From: Bacillota bacterium | GTDB taxonomy: Bacteria > Bacillota > UBA4882 > UBA8346 | Direction: 5' to 3' | DNA: 64,000 nucleotides | Assembly (NCBI GenBank): GCA_023400055.1 | Contig: JAEXFN010000047.1 | Location: 62,001-126,000, forward strand | Shown: piece after piece, positions 24,497 to 33,507 of the stretch | Numbering within the stretch: position 1 is the stretch's first letter | Layout: every line of letters starts with the position of its first letter | The notes under the pieces: generated by a model | Databases searched by the model: none | Told to the model about the DNA's origin: nothing | What the model saw: the letters and a program-made list of their open reading frames with translations, nothing else | Translations under genes and position numbers: made by a program

Positions 24497-25156
24497 TTAG
24501 TGGACCGTATCGAGGAAAACAACGTTATTTTTTATGGCGATTCGTACTAAACCAGCGGTATCATGTACATTGAGTTTATTCATGATTCTGGTGCGGTGCT
24601 TTTCCACGGTTTTAACCGTTATATTCAACAACGAAGCGATCGAGCCGTTGGTATGTCCTTCCGCCACCAATTGCAAGACTTCCATTTCACGCGGAGACAG
24701 GATGGTGTCCAGTTCATTTTGGGAATTCGGCGGAGTTTGGCTGAATATCTCCGATATCAGCGGCGCCGAAACAATGGGGGTAATAAAAATTTCCCCTCTT
24801 TTGGCGGCCTTTATAGCTAAAATCAATTCTTCGGTAACCGAACGTTTCAACAAATATCCTTTGGCGCCATTGCGCAAGGATTGACGGACCAAAGCCAGAT
24901 CGGAATACATGGATAGTACGATGACCCGCGTTGGCACATCCAGCATCTTTATTTTCTGAATCGCTTGGGTCCCGTTTAAACGGGGCATGGCCAGATCCAT
25001 GAGTACGACATCCGGTACCAGTTGCATCACCATTTCTACGGCCATCTGCCCGTCTTCCGCCTCGCCGATAACCTTAATGCCACTCTCTTTCTCAAGTAAC
25101 GCTTTTATTCCCTGACGCACCAAATGATGATCTTCAGCAATGAGGACACTGACCAT
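24497..25156 (-). CDS. NarL/FixJ-family response regulator
   Basis: A 219-residue two-domain regulator: receiver (VLIAEDHH, phospho-acceptor Asp in VVLMDLAMPRLNG, Lys in YLLKRSVT) and LuxR-type HTH (LSPREMEVLQLVAEG, SIASLLNITVKTVEKHRTRI). ATG 25156 has AGGAGG six bases before; the longer frame lacks this. Partner of the 22409-24004 kinase. The TAGGG-N5-CCCTA sites in copies A and B are candidate targets, which is an inference. Confidence 0.92.
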   Translation of the reverse strand: MVSVLIAEDHHLVRQGIKALLEKESGIKVIGEAEDGQMAVEMVMQLVPDVVLMDLAMPRLNGTQAIQKIKMLDVPTRVIVLSMYSDLALVRQSLRNGAKGYLLKRSVTEELILAIKAAKRGEIFITPIVSAPLISEIFSQTPPNSQNELDTILSPREMEVLQLVAEGHTNGSIASLLNITVKTVEKHRTRIMNKLNVHDTAGLVRIAIKNNVVFLDTVH

Positions 25157-25390
25157 AATGATCCTCCTGGTAACATTGCAACCTCGATTTTGATTCAACC
25201 TTGAATGAGCCCACCGGTTCATTTATTTTATCAAAGCAACGGTAAAATGTGTAACATGTCCGGCATTCTAGCAATTCATGGAATAAGTTTTGGGATACAA
25301 TATATTTTAATAATTTCCCAATCAGTAAATATATCGTATCCCAAAAATAAAAACAAGCCCTATGCAATTTATCGAAAATGGTAGTTGGTA

Positions 25391-25801
25391 TTAAGGGTTA
25401 TTTTTCGTCAATGACAAGCCCATTTTGTGCATCACTTCCAGCAGTTTCCCCGTGTCAATCGGTTTTGTGGCATAAGCCTCGCATCCGGTGTCAAATGCTT
25501 CAAAAACATTCGTCGGTTCATTCAAAGCGGTCGTCATGATCACTTTCACGCGATGTTCGCCATCGATACCACGGTCCTTCTCAATCCCGCGAATTGTCTT
25601 TAAGGCTTTATACCCGTCTACTTTAGGCATCATGATATCCATGCAAATTAGATCATAAGGCTGTCCTTCGTCCCAAGCCATTAAAAAAGCTTCCACTGCT
25701 TCCATCCCATTCACCGTGATATCGCAGTCTCCGTACATGGTGAGAAACTTAAATAAAAACTTCCTGCTGGCCAAATCATCCTCAACGATCATGATTTTCA
25801 T
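25391..25801 (-). CDS. Stand-alone receiver protein (paralogue 1)
   Basis: A 136-residue single receiver domain: acidic pair in IVEDDLASRK, phospho-acceptor Asp in ICMDIMMPKVDG, Thr in VIMTTAL, Lys in YATKPID. It differs from canonical CheY by an insertion around LKTIRGIEKDRGI. A close paralogue is at 38628, at the equivalent position of the second chemotaxis set. It follows the hybrid kinase gene by 26 bases and probably receives phosphate from that kinase's Hpt domain or from CheA. Confidence 0.88.
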   Translation of the reverse strand: MKIMIVEDDLASRKFLFKFLTMYGDCDITVNGMEAVEAFLMAWDEGQPYDLICMDIMMPKVDGYKALKTIRGIEKDRGIDGEHRVKVIMTTALNEPTNVFEAFDTGCEAYATKPIDTGKLLEVMHKMGLSLTKNNP

Positions 25802-25827
25802 GATGAACCCTCCTCATCGATAATCCG

Positions 25828-28476
25828 CTAAAAATTATCCTGTTTCGGAATACGCTCGATCATCTTTTCAAGACAGGTCTTTACGGTCTGGTCGTCTTCC
25901 TTGCGGGTCGCCAATTCCATCTTAAAGGCAAGCTGCTGCAGATCAATATTTTGGGCGTCAGCGGCCTTATTCTTGAGTTGATGGGCAATCTTTTCCACCG
26001 CCGGATATTCTCTTTTCCCAAAAGCGGCGGTAATTTTGCCGAGCAAACTTTCCCATCCAGCGTCGGAGTCGAACGTTTCGCTGAAAGCTTCCGCTTCCTG
26101 CTGGCATCCTTTGGTCGCAAAATTCTGTGGTAAAACCCCTTTTACTTGACTTAGCTTAGCGATCGTCATTGAAAGGTCATACATCGAAATCGGTTTGGCG
26201 ATGAAACCGTCCATGCCGCAGGCCAGGAACTTGGCGGTATCATCGCGAAACGCATGGGCCGTTATGGCAATGATCGGAATCAATTTTCCCGCAGCCATAT
26301 CACTGGAACGGATCCGACGGGTCGTTTCCATTCCGTCCATATCAGGCATTTGAATATCCATTAAAATAAAGTCGTATTTATGAACCGTTAATTTTTGAAG
26401 AGCCTCCCCTCCTCTGGCCGCAATGTCCACGGATACTCCCAGGCGATGCAACATTTTGGCTACTGTCGCCTGATTGACGGGGTCATCCTCCACCAGCAAA
26501 CTATGTAGTTTAACGGAGCTCAAATCGACATAATCCAAATCGGTGGCTTCATTGAGCGCTAACTTTTGATGATTGGAAACAACTGGAACTGAGAAATAAA
26601 AAGTGCTGCCGTGGCCTTTTTCGCTGTAGGCACCAATCTCGCCACCCATCAGATTTACTAGACGTTTAGCGATTGCCAGACCCAGCCCCGTACCTCCGAA
26701 ACGCCGGGTAATCGAACCATCTACCTGACTAAAGGTTTGAAATAAACGATTCATCGCAGCCGATTCGATCCCGATTCCCGTGTCGTTAACTTCAAACCGT
26801 AAAAAAATGCCGCCGGTCTGGTCGTAACTATGAAAAACTGTTAGCTTAACCATTCCCTTTTCAGTAAACTTAATGGAATTCGACAACAAATTGTTTATTA
26901 CCTGCATCAATCGGAGCGGCGCTCCAATGAGAGAACATGGCGTACGGGGATGAATGTCCAGTGTTAGTTGCAATCCTTTTTCCAATGCCGCAGGAAGATG
27001 CGCTTTGATTGCTTTATCCACCAATTGATCCAATTCGAAAGGAATGGCTTCGATTTCAAGTTTTCCAGCCTCAATTTTCGAAAAATCGAGAATTTCATTG
27101 ATCACATTTAGAAGATTCCCCGCACAATTTTTAGCAATCAGGAGATTTTCACGCTGATCCCGCTTAAGCTCGGTTAAAAGCGTCAGATCGATCATTCCGG
27201 TAATGCCGTTTAAAGGAGTTCTAATCTCATGACTCATATTAGCTAAAAATTCCGTTTTGGCCTTATTCGCAGCTTCTGCGGCTTCTTTTGCCTGTTTCAT
27301 CTCCACTTCCGCCTGTTTCCTTCCGCTGATATCGGAAGTGACCACCGCAAAATAACCCGGTTGGGGACTGTATGCCGAGATGGAAACCCATCGGTCACCC
27401 AATTCGGAATGATAAGTCTCCAATTTGATACTTTCACCGCTAAGAGCAACCATGCCGTAAATTCGGAGCCGCTCAGCCAAAATCGGTGTGGCCTCGGGAA
27501 GCAGCTCGGTTATGCGTTTCCCTACCAACTGCTCTCTGGTCCATCCGAATAATTTTTCAAATGCCGCATTTACTTCCAAGAAGATATAATCTACGGGATT
27601 TTGTTCGGCGTCCAGGATAATTTGGTGATAGGCAAAGCCATCCGACATATTGGCGAAGAGGGCCGAATACTTTTTTTCCTTTTCCGCGACCAATTCCTCA
27701 ATCTGCTTAATCCGGGTAATATCCCGAAATACAACAACGGCTCCGAGAACTTGACCCGCCTGGTCTTTTATCGGAGCGTTACTGGCTGATACATAGCGCA
27801 TGGTCCGGTCGTGGGCAAGCAATGCCGCCTGGTTGGGGAGTCCAACCATCATGCCGGTTTCAAAAGCGCTCTGTATTGGATCTGAGAGTTTTTGCCCGGA
27901 TTTATAATCAATGATCCTAAAAATGTCGGCCGCCGGTTGATGATAGGCTTCCTCCAACCTCCAGCCGGTCAGTTCCTCCCCAATTTTATTGATGAAAAGG
28001 ACATTCAATTGATCATCAGTGACAATCAAGCCATCACCAAGTGAATCGAGCAGCGAACGAATCGGCGCAATGGCCAGATGTTCGCCTTCGTCCAGCCATT
28101 GCATATGGGTTCGTAACGAGGCTTCGTGTAGAGCATGGCGAACAGTCCGAGAGCGACGCAACCATTCGGATCGAACAACCCAATCATAATAAGAGAATGG
28201 ATACTGCGCATTTTCTTTTTCCTGATAACTGCTTAACAACAGTACCAATGGTCCTGCCGCTGCGGTAATGAGCGAGGTGAAGAGTGTAACATCCTGAAAA
28301 AGGTCAACATCGATCAACACCAGATCCCAATGCCGTCCACTGGCATTTTCAATCGCCGCCGGCTCGGTTGCCGGATAGGTTATGACGGCGATATTTTCCG
28401 CCACAGCCGCTTCGGCAATCCATTCGGAATCTTCCGGTCGATTGCTGGCGATAAAAACCCGCAAAACCTCTTTCAA
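25828..28476 (-). CDS. Hybrid histidine kinase with PAS, receiver and Hpt domains
   Basis: About 882 residues. Domain order: degenerate N-terminal receiver-like domain (VFIASN replaces the acidic pair, DLVLIDVDLF retains the Asp), PAS (about 140-255), PAS (about 270-385), HisKA with His416 (ANMSHEIRTPLNGITG), HATPase, receiver (Asp707 in FILMDIQMPDMDG) and C-terminal Hpt (His832 in IAHQLKNKAADA). No membrane span. The start is taken as TTG 28476 because GGAGGG lies seven bases before; ATG 28491 and an upstream TTG inside cheB are alternatives. It sits directly after cheB, so it is likely part of the same operon. Confidence 0.88.
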   Translation of the reverse strand: MKEVLRVFIASNRPEDSEWIAEAAVAENIAVITYPATEPAAIENASGRHWDLVLIDVDLFQDVTLFTSLITAAAGPLVLLLSSYQEKENAQYPFSYYDWVVRSEWLRRSRTVRHALHEASLRTHMQWLDEGEHLAIAPIRSLLDSLGDGLIVTDDQLNVLFINKIGEELTGWRLEEAYHQPAADIFRIIDYKSGQKLSDPIQSAFETGMMVGLPNQAALLAHDRTMRYVSASNAPIKDQAGQVLGAVVVFRDITRIKQIEELVAEKEKKYSALFANMSDGFAYHQIILDAEQNPVDYIFLEVNAAFEKLFGWTREQLVGKRITELLPEATPILAERLRIYGMVALSGESIKLETYHSELGDRWVSISAYSPQPGYFAVVTSDISGRKQAEVEMKQAKEAAEAANKAKTEFLANMSHEIRTPLNGITGMIDLTLLTELKRDQRENLLIAKNCAGNLLNVINEILDFSKIEAGKLEIEAIPFELDQLVDKAIKAHLPAALEKGLQLTLDIHPRTPCSLIGAPLRLMQVINNLLSNSIKFTEKGMVKLTVFHSYDQTGGIFLRFEVNDTGIGIESAAMNRLFQTFSQVDGSITRRFGGTGLGLAIAKRLVNLMGGEIGAYSEKGHGSTFYFSVPVVSNHQKLALNEATDLDYVDLSSVKLHSLLVEDDPVNQATVAKMLHRLGVSVDIAARGGEALQKLTVHKYDFILMDIQMPDMDGMETTRRIRSSDMAAGKLIPIIAITAHAFRDDTAKFLACGMDGFIAKPISMYDLSMTIAKLSQVKGVLPQNFATKGCQQEAEAFSETFDSDAGWESLLGKITAAFGKREYPAVEKIAHQLKNKAADAQNIDLQQLAFKMELATRKEDDQTVKTCLEKMIERIPKQDNF

Positions 28477-28511
28477 GGCCAGGCCCTCCATATTCGTCTT
28501 CAAAACACACC

Positions 28512-29543
28512 TTAAAGATTGCTGACACAAGTTTCGATCGCCTTGGCCATCTCTCCTAATGGAACCTGTCGTTCTACAGCACCAATCTCAAAAGCGACTC
28601 GTGGCATCCCATATACCACGCTGGTGCTCTCATCCTGACCCAGGGTTCGACCACCTTTTTTGCGCATTGCGAGCAATCCTTTGGCTCCATCATAGCCCAT
28701 CCCGGTAAGAATCACGCCAATGGCGTTTTTGCCGGCATGCTCGGCAACCGAATCGAACAGGACATCGACCGAAGGGCAATGTCCGTTAACCTTTTCACCT
28801 TTAAAACACTCAATAAAATAAGATTCGCCGCTTCTTTTGATCTTCATTTGAAAATCGCCCGGAGCTATCAAAACACGTCCCGGAAAGACCCGATCGCCAT
28901 TTTCGGCTTCTTTTACCTCCACTTGACAGCAGTTGTTTAAGCGATCGGCGTACATTCGGGTAAATACCGGCGGCATGTGTTGAACGACCACCGTTCCAGG
29001 CATGCTCCGTGGAAAATCCTGTAGAATATGGGATAAAGCTTCGGTGCCCCCAGTAGAAGCTCCGATGGCAATCAATTTATCCGGTCGTCCCTGGACGATA
29101 TTTCTCACTTCATGAAATTTCGGATCATGTTTCCACCCACTCACCTTGGCAATGGAAGCTATCTTAATCTTGACGATTAATTCGTTGATGAGCGACTCCA
29201 TACCACGGCCGGTGGAAACATCAGGTTTGGTCACAAAGTCCACCGCACCGGCCTTTAACGCCTCAAAAACACTATCGCTCACGGCACTGACCATCACTAC
29301 CGGCAACGGATACTGCGGCATCAATTGTTTTAAAAACTCGATCCCGTTCAATTTGGGCATCTCTACATCTAAAGTAAGAACTTGGGGCTGCAACGCCATG
29401 ATTTTTTCTTTGGCCTCATAAGCATCGCTTGCTGTCCCTACCACTTCAATCCCGGGATCCCCGCCCAGGCCCTTCACCAAAGTTTCGCGGAAAACTAAAG
29501 AATCATCAACGATCAATACTTTGATGCGCTGTTTGATTGTCAC
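28512..29543 (-). CDS. cheB: Chemotaxis methylesterase CheB (copy 1)
   Basis: A 343-residue CheB: receiver (VLIVDDSLVFRE, Asp in LTLDVEMPKLNG, Lys in VTKPD) linked to the methylesterase domain with Ser in IGASTGGTEAL, His in VVQHMPPVF and Asp in LTGMGYDGAKG. It removes methyl groups from, and deamidates, chemoreceptors when phosphorylated by CheA. It starts just after the cheR stop. Full-length with intact catalytic triad. Confidence 0.93.
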   Translation of the reverse strand: MTIKQRIKVLIVDDSLVFRETLVKGLGGDPGIEVVGTASDAYEAKEKIMALQPQVLTLDVEMPKLNGIEFLKQLMPQYPLPVVMVSAVSDSVFEALKAGAVDFVTKPDVSTGRGMESLINELIVKIKIASIAKVSGWKHDPKFHEVRNIVQGRPDKLIAIGASTGGTEALSHILQDFPRSMPGTVVVQHMPPVFTRMYADRLNNCCQVEVKEAENGDRVFPGRVLIAPGDFQMKIKRSGESYFIECFKGEKVNGHCPSVDVLFDSVAEHAGKNAIGVILTGMGYDGAKGLLAMRKKGGRTLGQDESTSVVYGMPRVAFEIGAVERQVPLGEMAKAIETCVSNL

Positions 29544-29548
29544 TGGCT

Positions 29549-30361
29549 TTATTCCTTTCTATAAACCGAAGGACGAATGTATTTATACGGAGTCTCCTCG
29601 CGCCGTAAAGACTCCGAAAGCCCGATAAATAAGTATCCTCCGGGTTCAGTTTGTTCATAAAAACGATTTACAAGTTGGCGGCGGGTTTCGGAATCAAAAT
29701 AAATCATTACGTTACGGCAGAAGATGACCTGAAACTTTTTTTTGAACGGGAACACCGGGTTCATCAAATTAAACTGCCGGAAAATAATATTTTCGCGAAT
29801 CTCATCAATTACTTGGCTTGAATCCGAATCATGTTTTACAAAATACTTGCGTCGCCACTCCTCCGGCAAGACTTGCAGCTGCTCATTGGGATAAATTCCA
29901 CGGATGGCGATCTCCATTACCTTCTCCGAAATATCCGTGGCCAATATACGGCTGTCCCACAGCTTCCTTTCTGCTCCCAAAAAGTCCGCGATAATCATCG
30001 CCAGAGTATATGGCTCTTCCCCGCTGGAGCAACCCGCGCTCCAGATCCGTAAATCTTTATTGGCAACAATTGTTTTTAAGCCAGTGAGAACCTGTGCTTG
30101 AAAAAAATTAAAATGTTCTTTTTCCCGCATGAAAAAGGTATGATTGGTGGTAATTCGGTTGACTAAAGCGCTAATCGCTTTGCCGGTTTGATCGGATTTA
30201 ATATATTTCAAGTATTCGGAGAACGAATTTAAGTTCTTTTCAGCGAGAATCTGCTGCAGTCGGCCGGTAACCAAGGTCCTTTTTTCAAAAAGATTGATGC
30301 CGTAATTACTTTTGATAAACGTAACCAATTCAATAAATTCATCATCTTTGATCAAAACCAT
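29549..30361 (-). CDS. cheR: Chemotaxis methyltransferase CheR (copy 1)
   Basis: A 270-residue SAM-dependent glutamyl methyltransferase: N-terminal helical domain, then SAM-binding WSAGCSSGEEPYTLAM, ILATDIS and the catalytic-domain segment IIFCRNVMIYFD. The start at ATG 30361 follows GGGTGG; a longer form overlapping cheW by TTGA lacks a ribosome binding site. Opposes CheB in receptor adaptation. Confidence 0.92.
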   Translation of the reverse strand: MVLIKDDEFIELVTFIKSNYGINLFEKRTLVTGRLQQILAEKNLNSFSEYLKYIKSDQTGKAISALVNRITTNHTFFMREKEHFNFFQAQVLTGLKTIVANKDLRIWSAGCSSGEEPYTLAMIIADFLGAERKLWDSRILATDISEKVMEIAIRGIYPNEQLQVLPEEWRRKYFVKHDSDSSQVIDEIRENIIFRQFNLMNPVFPFKKKFQVIFCRNVMIYFDSETRRQLVNRFYEQTEPGGYLFIGLSESLRREETPYKYIRPSVYRKE

Positions 30362-30441
30362 TGAAGTTCCACCCGTTTTATCCAAGTTGCTTTCGCTCCG
30401 TCGCACCGGTTCTGCGGATGCAACATTTAGCTTCGACTGAA

Positions 30442-30936
30442 TCAAGCAAGTTCAGCCAAATTTTTGACTTCATCATCATTAAGCAATTTTTTGCAATCCA
30501 ACAGCAACTTAACTTGATTTCCAACCTTGCCCAAACCTTTGATATAGCGAGTCTGAAAACCGGTGCTGGGATCGGGCGGCGGCACGATCTCTTCTTCCGG
30601 AATGGAGATAACCTCCAATACTTTATCGACAATCAAACCAATCGTAATCTCTTCTATATCGACCACGATGATACAGGTGCGCTCGTCGTATTCCATGAAT
30701 TCTTTCTTAAACCGGAGCCTGACATCCATTACCGGGATAATCTTGCCGCGCAGATTGATAATGCCCTTGATATAACCCGGGAGCTCGGGAACTTGTGTAA
30801 TGGATTGGATCCCGATAATCTCCGTTACGAACTTAATTTCGATGCCATAGTCTTCCTTGCCGATGGAAAAGGTTAAAAAACGACCTTTCTGCGTATCTTC
30901 TTGTAATTCCATGGCGTCATCGGCCATCCCAATCAT
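30442..30936 (-). CDS. cheW: Coupling protein CheW (copy 1)
   Basis: A 164-residue CheW, the adaptor linking receptors to CheA. The SH3-like CheW fold is seen in FLTFSIGKEDYGIEIKFVTE, LPGYIKGIINLRGKIIPVMD and CIIVVDIEEITIGLIVDKV. ATG 30936 has AAGGGGTGG five bases before it. Placed between cheA and cheR in the first set. Confidence 0.92.
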   Translation of the reverse strand: MIGMADDAMELQEDTQKGRFLTFSIGKEDYGIEIKFVTEIIGIQSITQVPELPGYIKGIINLRGKIIPVMDVRLRFKKEFMEYDERTCIIVVDIEEITIGLIVDKVLEVISIPEEEIVPPPDPSTGFQTRYIKGLGKVGNQVKLLLDCKKLLNDDEVKNLAELA

Positions 30937-31040
30937 TTTAACCACCCCTTGATAGAATTTACGTTTTAAGTAAGATTGTCAATTACCGATCTCTGGCTGT
31001 TGATTTACGAAAATCAACTTATTAAAAAGCTGTTTTAAAC

Positions 31041-33116
31041 TTAATGATGTAGAAAACCGGCTACATCCAAAATCAAACTGATGCTCCCGTCCCCCAGTAA
31101 GGTACAACCCGCCACGCCGTTGACTTTTTTGATGTACCGTGGCAGGTTTTTAACGACAACTTGCTGTTCGCCGAGTAATTGATCGGCAAATAGGCAAATC
31201 TCCTTATCATCATTTTCCACCATAACGATAATTCCTTCCGAAAGCTCTTCGACTTGGGTAGGGATTTGATAAAACTGATGCAAACGGAGGATCGGGTGAC
31301 AATGACCCCGCAGCAGAATCATCTCATTTCCGTCGGGATCATGAATGATATCTTCGGCTTTTACCCGGAAAGACTCGCGGATCGCGGTAGTCGGCACCGT
31401 GAAAAGTGACCCTCCCACTTGAATCGACATACCGTTGATGATCGCCAGCGTCAGCGGTATTTTAAGCGAAATAACCGTTCCCTGGCCGGGATCGCTATCG
31501 ATAAAGACTGTTCCGCCCACTTTTTCGATATTCTTGACAACCACATCCATACCGACGCCACGACCTGAAAACTCAGTTACTTGCTCTTTAGTGGAGAATC
31601 CCGGTAAGAGAATGAAGGAATAAATCTCCCGATCCGTCAATTCGCTTTCCGGTTTGAAAACCAAACCGTTTTCTTGGGCTTTTTTCAATATCTTGTCACG
31701 ATTCAACCCTCGGCCATCGTCCTGAACGATAATCCAGACTTCATTTCCAGAGTTCTTCGCTTCCAAGGTGATCTTGGCCGTTTCCGGTTTTCCTTTGGCC
31801 AACCGTTCGCTGGGAGCTTCTACGCCGTGATCGATTGAATTGCGGATTAAGTGCATTAACGGATCAGAGATATGTTCGATGATGTTCTTATCCACTTCCG
31901 TCTCTTCGCCAATGAGCACCAGCTCAACATCTTTATTGAGTTTATGACACATATCCCTGACAATCCGTTGCATCTTCAGGAAAGTATTGGTAAGTGGCAC
32001 CATCCGGACCGACATTACGATATCTTGCAATTCATTGGTGATCTTCCGCAGTTGGCTCGATGCTTTATGATAATTTTCGAGTGGCAGTCCCTCCAATTCG
32101 GGATGATGGGTGACCATTGCCTCGGCAATGACCAGTTCCGCTACAAGATCCATCAATTTGTCCAGTTTGTCGACATTAACATTGATATATTTTTGAGCGA
32201 CTACCGACATCAAATGATTTTTATCCGGCTCAGGAGTATGCTTCCCGGCATTCGAAACAGTCTGAGCCGGCTCAGCGACGGCGGCAACTTCACCGTCATC
32301 CGCTAATTGCGGTTGGACCGGCTGCGACTGGGGAACTTCTTCATGAATGGTCACTTCTTTTAGAAATGGAGTCTTATTGAGAAAATCACGGAGTTCCTCT
32401 TGATTGAGCTGAGTACTGACCGTAATCTTCAAACCGTTCTTCCGGATCTCCTCGATGACTCCCTGATCATCGATAATAACCTCAGGAATGGAACTGATTA
32501 CTTCTGCCTTCTCTTTTAATTGATAGAGCAGGGTGAAAGCCCGGACATCTTCCATTTCACATCCTTCCATAAAAAAGATTTCAATTTGAGTCCGGCCCTG
32601 ATTATCACTTTTTTCGGAACGATCCGAACCGATGTAAAACTTTTGCGTTTCCCCCTGCTCGGCTTGGTTCGCTTCTTTCGGCAGCGCGGGCGTAGCCGAC
32701 GCTGGGGCATTGGCCTTTAAAGTCGCCAAAAATTCCTTAATGGTCTGAATCATGCCGCTGGAATCACCATCGGGTTCCAAACCGTTTTGCAACTGCTCGA
32801 TCTCATTTTTGATAAAATCAACCCCGGCCAAGACAAGATCGCTCAGCCGTAAATAATCAACTTCCGTTGGCTTTTCTTCCCGCAGAAAATAGAAAAGATC
32901 TTCAATCGCATGAGCCAAGTTTGAAATGTTATTAAATAGCATCATGGCTGAGGAACCTTTAATGGTATGCATAATTCGGAAAATCTCATTGATCGATGAA
33001 TCGAACCCATTCCCTTGTTCACTGTTTAGAATAAGTTGCTCAAGCTGCTCGATAAGCTGGGTTGTTTCAAAAATGAACAAATCAAGCATGGGTTCCCGTT
33101 CAAAACTGCTCCCCAT
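31041..33116 (-). CDS. cheA: Chemotaxis histidine kinase CheA (copy 1)
   Basis: A 691-residue CheA: P1 Hpt with His50 (IMHTIKGSSAMM), a linker with a P2-like response-regulator-binding segment (about 173-258), P3 dimerisation helices, P4 ATPase (LMHLIRNSIDHGVE N-box, QDDGRGL, GRGVGMDVV) and a P5 CheW-like domain. It autophosphorylates and passes phosphate to CheY/CheB and probably to the stand-alone receivers. ATG 33116 with AAGGAG. First gene of the first set. Confidence 0.93.
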   Translation of the reverse strand: MGSSFEREPMLDLFIFETTQLIEQLEQLILNSEQGNGFDSSINEIFRIMHTIKGSSAMMLFNNISNLAHAIEDLFYFLREEKPTEVDYLRLSDLVLAGVDFIKNEIEQLQNGLEPDGDSSGMIQTIKEFLATLKANAPASATPALPKEANQAEQGETQKFYIGSDRSEKSDNQGRTQIEIFFMEGCEMEDVRAFTLLYQLKEKAEVISSIPEVIIDDQGVIEEIRKNGLKITVSTQLNQEELRDFLNKTPFLKEVTIHEEVPQSQPVQPQLADDGEVAAVAEPAQTVSNAGKHTPEPDKNHLMSVVAQKYINVNVDKLDKLMDLVAELVIAEAMVTHHPELEGLPLENYHKASSQLRKITNELQDIVMSVRMVPLTNTFLKMQRIVRDMCHKLNKDVELVLIGEETEVDKNIIEHISDPLMHLIRNSIDHGVEAPSERLAKGKPETAKITLEAKNSGNEVWIIVQDDGRGLNRDKILKKAQENGLVFKPESELTDREIYSFILLPGFSTKEQVTEFSGRGVGMDVVVKNIEKVGGTVFIDSDPGQGTVISLKIPLTLAIINGMSIQVGGSLFTVPTTAIRESFRVKAEDIIHDPDGNEMILLRGHCHPILRLHQFYQIPTQVEELSEGIIVMVENDDKEICLFADQLLGEQQVVVKNLPRYIKKVNGVAGCTLLGDGSISLILDVAGFLHH

Positions 33117-33507
33117 TTAGTTCACTCCTTAATTTGGCGATATTTACCCCTTCAAATCCGGGCACGCTGCTGAATCGTCGGTCCGGATTAATGCCCGCGA
33201 TTTACATGCAACGACTTTTAAAACGGATGCTTGAATCAATCTTTATTTTCCCCGAGCATCATCCGATCGGATAAAAATCCTTGCACATAAAAAGCCTTTG
33301 ATAAAGTCTTTCCAAGCTGGAATCGTTCATGGCATTCAACGACTTCATCTCGGCTTCTTTAAGCCTGTGACGTCGATCTTCTGACAGGGTTAATCACAAC
33401 GCTTATCATCCGCACACCGGGTAATCAGCATCCTTGCCGATCAATTCTAAGTATTATATCGACGTTAACCGAATAATCTTAATACCTTTTGGGAAAACTA
33501 ACAACGT
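33117..33507. other. Intergenic region between hybrid kinase and cheA
   Basis: The only structure noticed is the 12-bp palindrome ATCCGATCGGAT (33261-33272). No gene, clear promoter or terminator is visible. Confidence 0.4.

Noticed and set aside
33261..33272. Palindrome ATCCGATCGGAT as terminator or operator
   Set aside because: Short, no T run, no known consensus; kept only as a note in the intergenic entry.
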